Shown: positions 1 through 7,858 of the stretch, in pieces
How positions within the stretch are numbered: position 1 is the stretch's first letter
How the letters are laid out: every line of letters starts with the position of its first letter
From: Nodosilinea sp. FACHB-141
GTDB lineage: Bacteria > Cyanobacteriota > Cyanobacteriia > Phormidesmidales > Phormidesmidaceae
Direction: 5' to 3'
NCBI RefSeq assembly: GCF_014696135.1
Contig: NZ_JACJPP010000013.1
Span: 372,001 to 436,000, forward strand
DNA length: 64,000 nucleotides
Translations under genes and position numbers: made by a program
Notes under the pieces: model-generated
Seen by the model: only the letters and a program-made list of their open reading frames with translations
What the model was told of the DNA's origin: nothing
Database searches by the model: none

Positions 1-1
1 C

Positions 2-730
2 TACCCCAACGTAGACACCCTGCAGCCCCAGCGCACCGCTACCCGAGCTGATGTGGCGGCCTTTATCTACCAGGCACTAGTAGCCCAGGGCCGCGTGCCC
101 GCGCTGCAAGCTGGGCAAAACGCCAACAGCTATATCGTGGGAGTCGGCACCGGCACTGGCACTGGCACCGGCACCGGTACTGGTACCGGCACTGGAACTT
201 CCACCAGCTCGCCCCGCCTAGTACCCAGCGGCACTGAGCTAGCAGTGCGCTACCCCAACAGCAGCGCCGATGTGGATATTGTGGTAGCCCCTGGCCAAAC
301 CGTTGCCACTAGCCTGCAAACTACCGAGCCGATTCGCAATAGCCAGGGTCAGGTGCTGGTTCCTGCGGGCAGCACCATTGTGGGCCGCATCGTGCCGGTA
401 GAAATTCGTGGTTCCTCAATCACAGCGGCTAAGTTTGTCGCCGACAACCTCACGATCAACGGCCGCACCTACAGCCTCAACGCCGAGTCCAGCGCGATCG
501 CTGCCACCAACAGCGTCAGCGGCGGCACCCTGCAAGGGGCGCTAATTACCGGTGCAGCCGAGTCGATTTTGGGTAGGATTACTGGCAATAGCGGCCTGGG
601 CAGCGTGGTTGGGGCCGTCATCAACGGCGACAACCAGGTCACCTCTAACAGCGCAGTAGTGGTCATTAGCCCCAGCGATCTCGACCTCACCCTGCGCTCT
701 GACCTGACGGTAGACGCGATCGCCAACTAA
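2..730 (+). CDS. SLH-domain surface protein, 3' part only
   Basis: The reading frame is already open at base 2, so the real start lies outside the window; the GTG at 53 falls inside a domain. The first codons read YPNVDTLQPQRTATRADV followed by AAFIYQALV, which is the end of an S-layer homology repeat. SLH repeats in cyanobacteria anchor outer-membrane or surface proteins to peptidoglycan. A (Gly-Thr)9 linker follows, coded by nine near-identical hexamers (146-199). About 165 residues of Ser/Thr/Asn-rich, probably beta-structured sequence come next, containing a glycine-rich stretch (ITGAAESILGRITGNSGLG) that could sit in a membrane or oligomer. Exported location is inferred from the SLH repeat. 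The function of the C-terminal domain is unknown. Confidence 0.8.
   Translation, partial: YPNVDTLQPQRTATRADVAAFIYQALVAQGRVPALQAGQNANSYIVGVGTGTGTGTGTGTGTGTGTSTSSPRLVPSGTELAVRYPNSSADVDIVVAPGQTVATSLQTTEPIRNSQGQVLVPAGSTIVGRIVPVEIRGSSITAAKFVADNLTINGRTYSLNAESSAIAATNSVSGGTLQGALITGAAESILGRITGNSGLGSVVGAVINGDNQVTSNSAVVVISPSDLDLTLRSDLTVDAIAN
146..199 (+). repeat. Hexanucleotide repeat encoding (Gly-Thr)9
   Basis: Nine consecutive six-base units of the form GGNACN each encode Gly-Thr and form a flexible linker between the SLH repeat and the C-terminal domain. The third bases vary between C, T and A, so this is an aged repeat rather than a perfect microsatellite. Confidence 0.9.
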
Positions 731-749
731 TAGGCTTGAAAGCCTATTA
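728..749 (+). terminator. Perfect 10-bp hairpin overlapping the SLH gene stop codon
   Basis: TAATAGGCTT pairs with AAGCCTATTA across a two-base loop. The left arm starts on the TAA stop codon of the SLH gene. Only a short T/G-rich stretch follows, so it may terminate weakly or simply protect the 3' end. Confidence 0.55.
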
Positions 750-757
750 GTTGTTGG

Positions 758-938
758 CTCAGTAGATTACAAAGTCCCCGCAGCCCACCCTGCGGGAAGC
801 AAGCTACACCCCCAACCCCTCTCCTAGAGAGGAGAGGGGAGCCGGAAGCAAACTTCAAAGTCCCTCTCCCAGCTTGGGAGAGGGATTTAGGGCGAGGGCT
901 GGATTACGGCAAGAAAGGCGTGTTTGTGATCTACTGAG
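758..938. mobile_element. MITE-like 181-bp element with 16-bp terminal inverted repeats
   Basis: CTCAGTAGATTACAAA (758-773) matches the reverse complement of 923-938 at 15 of 16 positions. Between the ends are three further hairpins: 777-783 with 790-796, 816-824 with 831-839, and 861-871 with 875-885. There is no convincing ORF and I see no target-site duplication. The structure resembles a non-autonomous miniature element or a nested REP/BIME-type palindromic repeat. No second copy is obvious in this window. Confidence 0.5.
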
Positions 939-1018
939 GCTAGCGCGTCACCCAATCTATGAGAAACATTAACTTCCAGTCTTGACACTTTACTAGGATG
1001 ACTTCGCAGCTGGGCTGC

Positions 1019-1354
1019 TTACCCAAAACTGTGAATTGCCAGCCAAACGCAGGGCGGCTCGCTGCTAGTGAAATCGACCCGGTGACGCCTGTGTGCCGGT
1101 ATCAGCACATAATCTCCTGGCCCCAGCGCTAAAGAAGCGCCATCCTCGTAAGTGAGGGTGGCGCTTCCCTGTAGCAGGACAACCCACTCATCTTGGCTTT
1201 GGTCATACCACTCGTCGGGGGGCGTGGTTTGCCCGGTCGAGAGAATGCGCTCAATCCGTAGACGAGGTGTTTCGAACAGGACGGTAAACAATTCCGCCGC
1301 TGGTAGCGGATCGGGCAGCTGAAACAGATTGCCGGATTCTGGCACGGGGGGCAT
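1019..1354 (-). CDS. Small cupin-domain protein
   Basis: This 111-residue single-domain protein has a cupin pattern. A strand with DEWVVLLQGSATLTYEDG is followed by the second motif LGPGDYVLIPAHRRHRV. Cupins are beta-barrels that often bind a metal through His and Glu; the His residues near position 88-90 and the Glu of DEW fit that scheme, but the full metal set is not clear. The substrate cannot be told. It lies 18 bases downstream of the small gene at 1373-1588 on the same strand, so the two may be co-transcribed. Confidence 0.8.
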   Translation of the reverse strand: MPPVPESGNLFQLPDPLPAAELFTVLFETPRLRIERILSTGQTTPPDEWYDQSQDEWVVLLQGSATLTYEDGASLALGPGDYVLIPAHRRHRVDFTSSEPPCVWLAIHSFG

Positions 1355-1372
1355 GGCGGACCCGATATGGCC

Positions 1373-1588
1373 CTAGCTAACCGAACAGCTGTCTTGGTCG
1401 CAGGTGACTTTAGACGCCACCGCACTCTCGGGCACCACGGTGAACCCGCCCACGCTAACGCCCTCCACCCCGTACTGCTCTCGCAGTACCTGGTTAAAGC
1501 TGGCAATAATTTCTGGCAGCTGCTGCTCTAGCACAGAGCGCACCTGATCGGCCTCGGGGGGTGGGCTGCCAACGGTTTCTACAGGCAT
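1373..1588 (-). CDS. Small hypothetical protein with C-terminal CDQDSC
   Basis: This 71-residue protein is not one I recognise. The N-terminal half is predicted helical (EADQVRSVLEQQLPEIIASF), the middle is short strands, and it ends in CDQDSCSVS with two cysteines four residues apart. It lies just upstream of the cupin gene in the same direction. The paired C-terminal cysteines could bind a metal or form a disulfide; that is inference. Confidence 0.6.
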   Translation of the reverse strand: MPVETVGSPPPEADQVRSVLEQQLPEIIASFNQVLREQYGVEGVSVGGFTVVPESAVASKVTCDQDSCSVS

Positions 1589-1724
1589 AGGTTCAAACAG
1601 GTAAGGTATGGACTCATTGTAGGGTGACCAGAAATACCCAACCTCGTTTGCTTCACGGCTCTACATATAGAAGTGAATTTCCTCAGTTTGGCCTCCGCTA
1701 GGGCGCTGCGAATCCACCTATGTC

Positions 1725-2444
1725 TTACTCGTTGGGCACAAAGCTACAGGAGCCATTGGAACTTGTAGCTTGTGGCGATTGGCTGCAAAGCACTTCGTCG
1801 GGCGATCGCACATAGACCCACTGCCCCTCCAGCCTCAGCGCTACCTGGTTGGTTTCAGCATTAAACGTCAAAGCAGCCTCGCCCGCAGAACTGATATCGG
1901 TATAGCCGCGATAGACCGAATGGCACAGCCCCAGCGATCGACAGCTGAGCAGCATCAGATCGCCGTAGTTGTCATCTAGAGGAAAGGCCACATAAACCGT
2001 GCGATAGGTAATGCCCCAGAGGGCAATGTCCTGTTTAGCCTGGGGAGCATAGCCTGCTAACAGGGCCGGCAGCAAAGCCACCAGTAAAAGGACATCTGCG
2101 ACCAGCAGCCAGACCACTTTTGCTACGCCCCGTGGGGCGCTCTGTTGCCAGTTTAGGTAGAAGCTCAGGAGCAGCAGTAGACAGAGGATCAAGCCGCCTG
2201 CAAACCACAAAACAATTACCGGGAGCAGGGTCAGCAGAGCGATCGCAAAAAGTTTGCTGTAGGCCCAAGCTAACCCATGCACCCCAGGCACAGCCCCCCC
2301 GACAAAGGGTAAATACCCCAGCCATCCCAGAGCGGCCAAGATGGCCCAACCCAGCAGTAGAGTTCTCCGTCTGGGGCGACGGATGAAGCGCTGACTCTGG
2401 GTGGGGGACGCAGGATTTCTCGCGGGCGGTTTATGGCTAGACAT
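1725..2444 (-). CDS. Hypothetical multi-pass membrane protein
   Basis: The 239 residues begin with a basic, proline-rich cytoplasmic tail of about 30 residues. Four hydrophobic segments follow (roughly residues 30-45, 60-80, 80-98 and 108-130). The C-terminal soluble part of about 105 residues holds four cysteines (LLSCRSLGLCHSV, DEVLCSQ, NGSCSFV), which would fit disulfides in the periplasm. No family is recognised. It stands alone on the minus strand. Confidence 0.6.
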   Translation of the reverse strand: MSSHKPPARNPASPTQSQRFIRRPRRRTLLLGWAILAALGWLGYLPFVGGAVPGVHGLAWAYSKLFAIALLTLLPVIVLWFAGGLILCLLLLLSFYLNWQQSAPRGVAKVVWLLVADVLLLVALLPALLAGYAPQAKQDIALWGITYRTVYVAFPLDDNYGDLMLLSCRSLGLCHSVYRGYTDISSAGEAALTFNAETNQVALRLEGQWVYVRSPDEVLCSQSPQATSSNGSCSFVPNE

Positions 2445-2609
2445 GGAGCAGATGGCTAGAAGCTACCCCAGGGTGGCCTAACTTAGGCTCCGCTGTCATC
2501 AGCGGGGGAGAATTGCCCAGCAAAAACCCGCGTCTAAAAGTCCTGTGATATTCTCAGGGGAACAGTGACGCGATGCCAGAATTATCCAGTTTTCAGCCTT
2601 TTTAACCCT

Positions 2610-3524
2610 ATGACGTTAACTCGACGGTGGTTTAGCCAGGCCTGCCTGGGGGTAGCGACAGCGCTAGTGGCAGTGGCCTGCGGCGGTGGCGGCGATAGCG
2701 GCGGCGGTGACGTGGTCAGCGTTGGCTCAAAAGACTTTACCGAGCAGCTAATCATCGGCGAAATGTACGCCTTAGTGCTCGAAGAAAACGGCCTGACTGT
2801 CGAGCGCAAGCTCAACCTGGGGGGCACTCCGGTAGCCCAGGCCGCGATCGAGAGCGGCGAAATCGACCTCTACCCCGAGTACACCGGCACCGCGCTACTC
2901 ACCGTGCTCAAGCAGCCGGTCAGCAGCGACCAGCAAGAGGTTTTCAACACCGTCAAGCAGGCCTACCAGGAGCAATTTAACCTGGTGTGGCTCGACCCCT
3001 CGCCGATGAACAACACACAGGCCCTGGCAATGACCGAGGAACGAGCCGAGGCCCTGGGCATTCGCACGATCTCCGACTTCGCCGCCCAGGCCAGCAACCT
3101 CACCCTGATTGGGCCACCGGAGTTTGAGGCGCGCGAGGACGGTCTACCCGGTCTGCAAGAGGCCTACGGCGATTTTTCTGTCAAAGAATATAAGGCTGTA
3201 GATGCGGGTCTGCGCTACAAGGGGCTGGTGGATGGCGAGGCCGACGTGGCTGTGGCCTTTGGTACCGATGGCGAAATCAGTGCTTTCAACCTAGTGGTGC
3301 TCGAAGACGACAAAGGGCTGTTTCCGCCCTACCAGGTGGCACCCATTGTCAGCCAGGCAGCGTTGGATGCGAACCCTGCGATCGCTGAGGCCCTCAATCA
3401 GGTTTCGCCCCTACTCAACGATGAGGTCATGCGCCAGCTCAACTACGAGGTCAGCGGCAACCAGCGCGAACCGGCAGAGGTAGCGCGCGAATTTCTGGTC
3501 GATGCGGGTCTAGTTTCAGAGTAG
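2610..3524 (+). CDS. Glycine-betaine/choline-type ABC substrate-binding lipoprotein (OpuCC/OsmX family)
   Basis: This is the periplasmic binding protein of an osmoprotectant ABC importer. From the ATG at 2610 the product starts with MTLTRRWF, a hydrophobic stretch and VAVACGGGG, a signal peptide with a plausible lipobox cysteine. A longer in-frame start is GTG 2565, which has an AGGGG four bases upstream but would put 15 residues before the signal. The body matches the OpuAC/ProX fold: VGSKDFTEQLIIGEMYA near the N-terminus and IDLYPEYTGTALL about 60 residues on. The ATPase and permease follow directly. The exact ligand (betaine, choline or another quaternary amine) cannot be read from sequence. 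Confidence 0.85.
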   Translation: MTLTRRWFSQACLGVATALVAVACGGGGDSGGGDVVSVGSKDFTEQLIIGEMYALVLEENGLTVERKLNLGGTPVAQAAIESGEIDLYPEYTGTALLTVLKQPVSSDQQEVFNTVKQAYQEQFNLVWLDPSPMNNTQALAMTEERAEALGIRTISDFAAQASNLTLIGPPEFEAREDGLPGLQEAYGDFSVKEYKAVDAGLRYKGLVDGEADVAVAFGTDGEISAFNLVVLEDDKGLFPPYQVAPIVSQAALDANPAIAEALNQVSPLLNDEVMRQLNYEVSGNQREPAEVAREFLVDAGLVSE

Positions 3525-3555
3525 CTCCCTAACGAGAAGCCCCCCAAGAAAAGCC

Positions 3556-4515
3556 ATGAGCAACCTCCAGTTTGACGATGTTTCGCTGCGGTTTGCTGGG
3601 GGTGCCCGCCCGGCCGTAAACCGGGTGACCTGCCAGGTTAGCTCGGGCGAGATTGTGGTGATCTTGGGGCCTTCGGGCTGCGGCAAAACCACGCTGCTCA
3701 AGATGGTCAACCGCCTTTACGAACCCACTGGCGGCAACATCTTTCTAGATGGGACAAATATTCGCCAGCTGAAGGCGACTAAGCTGCGGCAGCAGATCGG
3801 CTACGTAATTCAGCAGTCGGGGCTGTTTCCCCACATGACGGTGGCCGACAATGTAGCGGTGGTGCCCAAGCTGCTGGGCTGGCCCAGACCCAAAATTCAG
3901 GCCCGCATCGATGAGCTGCTGGACTTGGTAAAGCTATCGCCGGGAGAATTTCGCGATCGCTACCCTGCTCAACTTTCGGGTGGACAACAGCAGCGGGTGG
4001 GCATTGCTCGGGCGCTAGCGGGCAACCCCGCCATCATGCTGATGGATGAGCCCTTTGGGGCGATCGATGCGATCACCCGCACGGCGTTGCAGGACGAGAT
4101 TTTGCGCCTCCAGGGCCAGCTTAAAAAGACGATTCTGTTTGTCTCCCACGATGTGGAAGAGGCCCTACGCCTGGCCGATCGCATCTTGATCATGCGCCTG
4201 GGCGAAGTGGTGCAGTTCGACACTCCCTTTAACCTGCTAACTAAACCCGCTGATGAGTTTGTGCACACTCTGCTGGGGGCCGACGACATGGTGCGCCAGC
4301 TGGGTCTGCTGCGAGTAAGTTCGGCGATGATGGCGCTGCCGCCCAACTATAGCAACGGCCACAACCCCACCCTCTCCCACCTAGACAGCCTGCGGGATGC
4401 GCTGTCGCTGATTCTGAAAACTGGGGCACCGGCCCTCACCGTGCTAGCAGAAGGCAACCCAGTGGGGCTGCTCACCCTCGACCACATTCGCGAGTCGGCG
4501 GTGAACGGGCGATGA
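3556..4515 (+). CDS. Osmoprotectant ABC transporter ATP-binding protein (OpuCA/OsmV-like)
   Basis: This ATPase energises the betaine-type importer at the inner face of the membrane. Walker A GPSGCGKTT is at residues 38-46, the signature LSGGQ at 140-144, and Walker B ends in MDEP with Asp164/Glu165. After the ATPase core, residues about 270-319 look like a single CBS-type repeat, where classical OpuCA carries two. That suggests reduced or altered osmotic or nucleotide sensing. It starts 31 bases after the binding-protein gene and overlaps the permease by four bases (ATGA), so it is translationally coupled. Confidence 0.9.
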   Translation: MSNLQFDDVSLRFAGGARPAVNRVTCQVSSGEIVVILGPSGCGKTTLLKMVNRLYEPTGGNIFLDGTNIRQLKATKLRQQIGYVIQQSGLFPHMTVADNVAVVPKLLGWPRPKIQARIDELLDLVKLSPGEFRDRYPAQLSGGQQQRVGIARALAGNPAIMLMDEPFGAIDAITRTALQDEILRLQGQLKKTILFVSHDVEEALRLADRILIMRLGEVVQFDTPFNLLTKPADEFVHTLLGADDMVRQLGLLRVSSAMMALPPNYSNGHNPTLSHLDSLRDALSLILKTGAPALTVLAEGNPVGLLTLDHIRESAVNGR

Positions 4516-5144
4516 GCTACCTACTGAGCAACCCCGGCGACGTGCTCACCCTGCTGCTGCAACACCTGCGGATGACGGGAATTGCCCTGGGCATTGCGAT
4601 CGCCCTATCGGTTCCCCTCGCTCTGCTGGTCTCGCGCCTGCGCTGGCTAGCGGTGCCCGTGCTTGGCGGGCTGGGGGTGCTTTACACCATCCCCAGCCTG
4701 GCGCTGATTATCTTTTTGGTGCCACTGTTTGGCCTCAACGCCACCTCGGTGATTGTGGCAATGGTGCTCTACACCCAGGTGATTTTGGTGCGCAACCTGA
4801 CGGTGGGGCTGGCGGGCATCAACCCGGCGGTGCTAGAGGCGGCGCGGGGCATGGGCATGAGCGTGGCCCAGCGCTGGTGGCGGGTGCAGGTGCCATTGGT
4901 GCTGCCAGTGTTTTTAGCCGGGGTGAGAATTGCGGCGATCGTTGCCATTGCGATCGCCACTATTGGGGCCAAGTTCAACGCTGGCGGTCTGGGCAAGCTG
5001 CTGTTTGATGGCATCCAAACCAATCGCTACGACAAGATTGTGGCGGGTGCGATCGCGGTAGCAGTTCTAGCACTGGTGATCAACGGGCTGCTGCTGGCCC
5101 TAGAGCACTACACCCAACCCCAGCAGCGACTAAAACTTAAGTAA
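4512..5144 (+). CDS. Osmoprotectant ABC transporter permease (OpuCB/OsmW-like)
   Basis: This 210-residue inner-membrane permease has about six hydrophobic helices and an EAA loop (EAARGMGMSVAQRWW) that docks on the ATPase. It overlaps the ATPase gene by four bases. OpuC/Osm systems normally have two permeases; the only other family member here is at 7145-7789 on the opposite strand, beyond an AT-rich island. Confidence 0.9.
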   Translation: MSYLLSNPGDVLTLLLQHLRMTGIALGIAIALSVPLALLVSRLRWLAVPVLGGLGVLYTIPSLALIIFLVPLFGLNATSVIVAMVLYTQVILVRNLTVGLAGINPAVLEAARGMGMSVAQRWWRVQVPLVLPVFLAGVRIAAIVAIAIATIGAKFNAGGLGKLLFDGIQTNRYDKIVAGAIAVAVLALVINGLLLALEHYTQPQQRLKLK

Positions 5145-5151
5145 GCAGCAG

Positions 5152-5178
5152 TTACGGCTTAGCCACCATCCGTATAAT
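5152..5178 (+). promoter_or_regulatory. Candidate promoter for the cysteine-rich ORF
   Basis: A perfect TATAAT lies at 5173-5178 with a weak TTACGG at 5152-5157, 15 bases upstream. A transcript from it would begin just before GAGAGG (5186-5191), a plausible ribosome binding site for the ATG at 5200. This is sequence resemblance only. Confidence 0.35.
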
Positions 5179-5229
5179 CCACCCTGAGAGGGCATTTATA
5201 TGAAAACTGTCGGCATAATAAGTTGTTGA

Positions 5230-5460
5230 GTGGAGCCTTACGACACATGTACTATGTCGAAAATAGAACCATCATTTTGCTCAAAACAGTGCGAGGAAAC
5301 GGAACCTAACCGCTCCTTTAAGGCCTGCGGCCTGTGCGGAAAGCGGTGGGATGGAAATGCTAACGATTTCTACTGCAATACAGCGTGGAAAAATTGCATA
5401 AACTGCTCAAATGAAAAGAAAATTTGTGTAGTTTGCGGAGGTAAAATCATCCCGACCTGA
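5230..5460 (+). CDS. Cysteine-rich small protein, possibly interrupted by an in-frame TGA
   Basis: I recognise no family. Between the ATG at 5254 and the stop there are 68 residues with nine cysteines, mostly in CxxC pairs (CGLC, CINC, CVVCGG, plus CSKQC), like a double zinc ribbon. Starting at GTG 5230 adds MEPYDTCT. The same frame continues upstream through TGA (5227-5229) to an ATG at 5200, which has the only good ribosome binding site (GAGAGG, 5186-5191). The gene may therefore be a pseudogene with one nonsense codon, or may start internally. Its base composition is AT-richer than the flanks. It precedes the LanC-like gene on the same strand. A RiPP precursor role is conceivable but a zinc-binding protein fits the CxxC spacing better. 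Confidence 0.5.
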   Translation: MEPYDTCTMSKIEPSFCSKQCEETEPNRSFKACGLCGKRWDGNANDFYCNTAWKNCINCSNEKKICVVCGGKIIPT

Positions 5461-5702
5461 CGAGGTCGGCATTGCAGCTGCCCAAAAGTCACTCACCAAA
5501 ACGCTGCTAGCTGCTTGATTGGGTTGCAAAGGTTATCTGCGTTCGGTGAACTTGGTCGTTAAACTTCAAAGCTGTTTACTTAAAAGTAGCTGGAAGGCAT
5601 TGGAATGAACTCATTGATTCTCCCAATCTGAAATCTAGTTTCAACAAGTGGTCGATAACAACGCGCAGATAACATGCGGTCGTAACTCATAAGCCAAGAA
5701 AA

Positions 5703-6905
5703 ATGACACTGTTTGATCCAGCTAGACACTATCCACTCTTGCAGCTCGATTGGGAGCCGAATGCGGTTCAAGAAGCAATTTGTGCGATCGCCCATGAAAC
5801 CATTACTCAACTGCAAACTGCGCCATTGTTGTCTGGGCACCCGATGGACGATCAAGCATTTGGCAGCGACCTATATTTTGGTAAAGCTGGCGTTCTATGG
5901 ACAATTCACTATCTGCAAACCGTTGGAGCAATTGACTCAACCATTGATGTAACGACTCATCTCAATGAGTCATTAGAACAAAATCAACAGCGTTATCCCA
6001 AGGTCAGTCCCTATCCCGAGCAGTCGTCTTATTTGTTTGGAGAACTGCCACTACTGCTGCTGCAATATAAGTTATCTCCCTCAGAAGACAAAGCTATTCA
6101 AATTTTGCAATCGATTCACAAGAATGACTCCCAGCCCGTTCGAGAGCTGATGTGGGGCATGGCCGGGTCGATGCTAGCGGCTTACTTTATGTATCAGTGG
6201 ACGCAAGAATCAAGATGGCAAGAGGTCTTCAAATTGCAAGCAAGTTTACTGCTACAGGAGTGGCAATCTGTTGGTAAAGTTGGATACCTGTGGACAATCG
6301 ACTTGTACGGTGGCCAACAACAGTGGTTGGGACCTGTACATGGCTTTGCCAGTAATTTAACGCCATTGCTTGTCGGACAGCCCCTATTAACCAATGAGGA
6401 ATTTCAAGACATCTCAAATAGAGCGATGATGACTGTAGTTCAAACCGCAGTGACGGAAGATGGCACAGCAAACTGGCCAGCTGTTTACGACAAAGCCCAT
6501 CCTCATCAAGCTCCAAACTTAGTGCAGTACTGCCATGGAGCACCCGGAATGGTGACGGCTTTGGCAACGCTGCCAAGAGGGGTCTATGAGCAATTTGATC
6601 GCATTTTGGAGCAAGGTGGAGAGCTGACTTGGCAAGCGGGTCCATTAAAGAAGGGATCAAATCTGTGTCATGGCACAGGGGGTAATGGCTATGCATTCCT
6701 CAAGCTGTTTAACCGAACTGGCAACCAGATGTGGCTCGATCGCGCTAAAGTCTTCGCGATGCATGCAATCGAGCAGTACCACCTGTCGCAACAACTCTAT
6801 CGACAGCTACGCTATCCGCTCTGGACAGGAGATCTCGGTCTAGCAATATATTTGTGGGACTGCTTGCAAGCACAATCGCAGTTTCCTACGATCGATATTT
6901 TCTAG
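5703..6905 (+). CDS. Free-standing LanC-like protein (lanthionine synthetase C family, LANCL-type)
   Basis: The 400-residue product has the three LanC zinc/active-site blocks: GPVHGFASN (His213), YCHGAPGM (Cys277) and LCHGTGGNGYAFL (Cys322-His323). The CHGAPG and LCHGxxGNxYAFL wording and the ~400 length resemble eukaryotic LANCL proteins more than lantibiotic cyclases. LanC cyclases add Cys thiols to dehydroamino acids; mammalian LANCLs add glutathione to dehydroamino acids in damaged proteins. No LanB/LanM dehydratase, protease or exporter gene is nearby, so a lantibiotic cluster is not supported. The gene is AT-rich relative to its neighbours but contains a HIP1 octamer, suggesting transfer from another cyanobacterium. 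The start ATG at 5703 has only a weak upstream purine stretch. Confidence 0.85.
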   Translation: MTLFDPARHYPLLQLDWEPNAVQEAICAIAHETITQLQTAPLLSGHPMDDQAFGSDLYFGKAGVLWTIHYLQTVGAIDSTIDVTTHLNESLEQNQQRYPKVSPYPEQSSYLFGELPLLLLQYKLSPSEDKAIQILQSIHKNDSQPVRELMWGMAGSMLAAYFMYQWTQESRWQEVFKLQASLLLQEWQSVGKVGYLWTIDLYGGQQQWLGPVHGFASNLTPLLVGQPLLTNEEFQDISNRAMMTVVQTAVTEDGTANWPAVYDKAHPHQAPNLVQYCHGAPGMVTALATLPRGVYEQFDRILEQGGELTWQAGPLKKGSNLCHGTGGNGYAFLKLFNRTGNQMWLDRAKVFAMHAIEQYHLSQQLYRQLRYPLWTGDLGLAIYLWDCLQAQSQFPTIDIF

Positions 6906-7144
6906 TGCTGTTTTAGTAATCCTATAATTTAAGGAAGCGTACTCCACAATTATTAAGTGCAGCTTGATCAGATCTAGAAAAGTAGCTTTACCTTTCAATT
7001 ATTGGGTAGTTTAATATGCAGAAACTTCATCAACACTGATAGCTAAACTTGTTATGCATTCGCTGCGTATCTGGTTGTGTGACTAGAAACGTTATCTAGG
7101 CAGAACTCACGTAGGACTGCTAAATCCGTAAAGCTAAATTAACC

Positions 7145-7789
7145 CTAAACCGATCGCACTCCCGGTGGCTGCGCAGCCCGCTGCACCGCGCTCAACCCTA
7201 CCTCCGCCAGCAGCGCCAGCAGTGCTACTGGCACTGCCCCCACCAGCAAAATCGCCGGGTCATAGGCGGCGAACCCCAGCACAATAAACGCCCCCAACCC
7301 GCCCGCCCCCACAAAGGCGGCTAGAGTAGCGCTGGCGATCACCTCCACCGCAGCAGTTTTGATGCCAGCGATCACCACTGGCAGCGCCAAGGGAATTTCG
7401 ACCGTTTTGAGAATGTCGCGGGGGGGCATTCCCATGCCCGTTGCCGCCTCGCGAATGGCGGGGCTGATATTGCGAAAGGCCACGTCGGTGCTGATCAGAA
7501 TGGGCGGCATCACCAGCAGCGTCAGGGCCAGCACCGCCGACCAAAAGCTCAGCCCCAGCACGGGCACCGCCAAAAACAGCACCGCCAGGCTGGGTATTAC
7601 CCGCAGAGCATTAAAGCTATTGAGCATGACCGTAGAGATGAGGCGCGATCGCGCACTCCACAACCCCAGCGGCAGCCCCACCAGTAGCCCAATCGTCAGA
7701 GGCACCGCCACCAGCAGCAGGTGCTGTTGCAGAGCGGTAAGGATGCGATCGCTATTATCTAGCGCATATTGGTAGGCGTTTTGCAGCAT
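7145..7789 (-). CDS. Second osmoprotectant ABC permease (OpuCD/OsmY-like), displaced
   Basis: This 214-residue permease has about five to six membrane helices and an EAA loop (REAATGMGMPPRDILK). It is of the same family as the permease at 4512-5144, so it is the likely second membrane subunit of that importer. It lies on the opposite strand, converging on it, with about 2 kb between. It sits 69 bases downstream of the sugar-type ATPase gene on the minus strand and may now be transcribed with that operon. Confidence 0.85.
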   Translation of the reverse strand: MLQNAYQYALDNSDRILTALQQHLLLVAVPLTIGLLVGLPLGLWSARSRLISTVMLNSFNALRVIPSLAVLFLAVPVLGLSFWSAVLALTLLVMPPILISTDVAFRNISPAIREAATGMGMPPRDILKTVEIPLALPVVIAGIKTAAVEVIASATLAAFVGAGGLGAFIVLGFAAYDPAILLVGAVPVALLALLAEVGLSAVQRAAQPPGVRSV

Positions 7790-7858
7790 AGGACAGACCT
7801 AGGGCATTACTGCCCCTACCTTACCCCGAGTTTGTGACCAAGAAAGTTTCGCCAAACA

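Noticed and set aside
5580-5855. 91-codon minus-strand ORF before the LanC-like gene
   Set aside because: It overlaps the LanC-like start antisense and shows no family pattern or ribosome site.
5230-6905. Lanthipeptide biosynthesis cluster
   Set aside because: There is a LanC-like gene and a cysteine-rich ORF, but no dehydratase, leader-type precursor with a GG or GA cleavage site at the core boundary, protease or exporter gene. The small protein's CxxC spacing resembles a zinc ribbon.
6923-6928. Perfect TATAAT after the LanC-like gene
   Set aside because: It has no downstream gene on the plus strand before the convergent permease, so it is probably chance in AT-rich DNA.
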